Positions 21,185-22,264 of a stretch of 22,264 nt of DNA are shown here, piece after piece. Source of the DNA: Spirochaetales bacterium (GTDB taxonomy: Bacteria > Spirochaetota > Spirochaetia > Sphaerochaetales > Sphaerochaetaceae); assembly GCA_028723145.1 (NCBI GenBank), contig JAQYFM010000126.1, positions 1 to 22,264 on the forward strand. The letters are read 5' to 3'. The notes under the pieces are model-generated. The model was not told the DNA's origin and did not search any database. It saw only the letters and a list, made by a program, of their open reading frames with translations. The position numbers were made by a program, and so were the translations under genes. The first letter of the stretch is position 1; each line of letters opens with the position of its first letter.

Positions 21185-22264
21185 TTATTTATTCTTTTTA
21201 AACAATTTTTGTACTTGAGGAATACTAAAGACTAATGTTAGTACTGTTACAGCAAATAGAATCACTGTAATTGGACTTGAGAAGAGATAAGCTATTTTAT
21301 GCTCTTCACTCTGCAAAAGTGAAACTGTTCGTCTAAAGTTTGAATCCATCATAGAACCAAGTACTATTGCAAGTACCATTGGTGCTGTAGGATATTCATG
21401 CTTTCTCATAAAGTAGCCAACTAAGCCAAAGATAAACATTAATACAACATCAAAAATTCTATTATTACATGCAAAGCTACCAATGATACAAAGTACAGTT
21501 ACAATTGGAAGAAGTATTCTCTTTGGAACAAGAATTAACTTACTAAGCTTTGGTGCAACTAATAGACCTAATAAAAGAAGGAAGATACATCCAATAAAAC
21601 CACCAGCTAAGACGGAAGCAAACATATCAGGTTGGGTTTTAATAAATAGTGGTCCTGGTTGCATTCCATGAACAATAAATACACTTAAAATAATTGCAGT
21701 TACTGCATCACCTGGAACAGCTAATGTAAGCATCGGAATTAAAGCACCACCAATACAAGCATTGTTACTACTTTCACTTGCTACAATACCTTCTACTGCA
21801 CCTTGTCCAAACTCACGAGATGGCTTTTTAACAACTTTCTGAGCAGTTGAATAAGCTAAGAATGAAGCAACTGGTCCACCTGCTCCCGGAAGAGCTCCAA
21901 CAAATGTACCAATTACTGAGTAGATAATTGAGAATGGAAAATGTTTTAAGATATCTTTCATAGGAACCTTTTCATTCTTCATCTCACTTACTTCTGCCCC
22001 CATCTTCTTTTGCATGATAGATGAGAGTACCTCAGTCATACCAAAGAGACCAACTAAAGCAGGAACTACGTTAATTCCTCCCTGAAGTGCTCTGATTCCA
22101 AAGGTTAGTCTTGGGCGTCCCATTACACTATCCATACCAACCATTGCAATTAACAATCCTACTGCAGCACTAATTAAACCTTTGGTAAAAGATTTACTTG
22201 TTAAGCTTCCTACTGCTAAAAGACCAAAGAATGATAGAAGAAAGTAATCTATTGGATGGAATTT
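21185..22264 (-). CDS. tctA: Tripartite tricarboxylate transporter permease TctA (5'-truncated)
   Basis: This is the large integral membrane subunit of a TctABC secondary carboxylate importer (PF01970). The frame stays open to the right edge, so 359 codons are present and the N-terminal helices, roughly 140 residues of the usual 500, are missing. The visible start FLLSFFGLLAVGSL, then GLISAAVGLLIAMVGMDSVM and GRPRLTFG, is the TctA core. FVGALPGAGGPVASFLAY and the GAVEGIVASESSNNACIGG segment, then LIPMLTLAVPGDAVTAIIL, are the two conserved substrate/ion-binding motifs. The FGQGAVEGIVA-ES-NN signature is diagnostic. About nine hydrophobic segments remain. Any tctB and tctC genes would lie upstream, outside the window. 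It is the last gene of its unit, ending in a terminator. Confidence 0.93.
   Translation of the reverse strand, partial: KFHPIDYFLLSFFGLLAVGSLTSKSFTKGLISAAVGLLIAMVGMDSVMGRPRLTFGIRALQGGINVVPALVGLFGMTEVLSSIMQKKMGAEVSEMKNEKVPMKDILKHFPFSIIYSVIGTFVGALPGAGGPVASFLAYSTAQKVVKKPSREFGQGAVEGIVASESSNNACIGGALIPMLTLAVPGDAVTAIILSVFIVHGMQPGPLFIKTQPDMFASVLAGGFIGCIFLLLLGLLVAPKLSKLILVPKRILLPIVTVLCIIGSFACNNRIFDVVLMFIFGLVGYFMRKHEYPTAPMVLAIVLGSMMDSNFRRTVSLLQSEEHKIAYLFSSPITVILFAVTVLTLVFSIPQVQKLFKKNK

Overview
The window is a low-GC bacterial chromosome segment, probably from a host- or gut-associated spirochaete (Treponema/Sphaerochaeta-like). This assignment is an inference. It rests on the two ABC solute-binding proteins, whose Cys-less signal peptides end in an FA-x-G-[AS]-K-E motif familiar from spirochaetes, on the obg-nadD-yqeK-lipoprotein-rsfS gene order, and on the mix of sugar ABC, Nfn, Fe-alcohol dehydrogenase and Tct genes. 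No rRNA, tRNA, CRISPR array, insertion sequence or prophage is visible. No gene-free stretch exceeds about 210 bases.

Left part (1-7624, all + strand): the 3' end of an Rpn-family nuclease gene is followed by a three-gene ABC importer of the TrpXYZ type (binding protein, permease, ATPase). A strong promoter precedes the binding-protein gene and a perfect hairpin terminator separates it from the permease. Next comes an export cluster in which two paralogous MATE efflux pumps flank a CPA2-type cation/proton antiporter. A 10-bp perfect inverted repeat surrounds the probable promoter of this cluster.

Middle part (7625-14216): a probable sialic-acid (N-acetylneuraminate) catabolic locus. It holds an N-acetylneuraminate lyase and a YhcH-family protein (+), an N-acylglucosamine 2-epimerase (-), a GntR/FCD regulator (+, divergent from the epimerase), and a SatABC-like ABC importer with a binding protein and two permeases but no ATPase. 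A 12-bp motif resembling CTTGTATnCAAG occurs at the promoters of all three transcription units and is proposed as the regulator's operator. The inferred route is uptake, then cleavage to ManNAc plus pyruvate, then epimerisation of free ManNAc to GlcNAc. The kinase, deacetylase and deaminase would have to be encoded elsewhere.

Right part (14247-22264, all - strand): a tightly overlapping housekeeping chain, in transcription order obg, nadD, yqeK, a small lipoprotein gene and rsfS. Upstream of it is a two-gene operon for an NfnAB electron-bifurcating transhydrogenase, then an iron-dependent alcohol dehydrogenase, then the 3' part of a tctA permease gene that runs off the right edge. Hairpin terminators separate these units and also mark the convergent junctions at about 9100 and 14230.

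No wholly new system is evident. The most informative features are the predicted GntR operon/operator set with its hybrid sialic-acid pathway, the MATE-antiporter-MATE cluster with its palindrome-flanked promoter, and the unassigned lipoprotein in the ribosome-silencing-factor operon.
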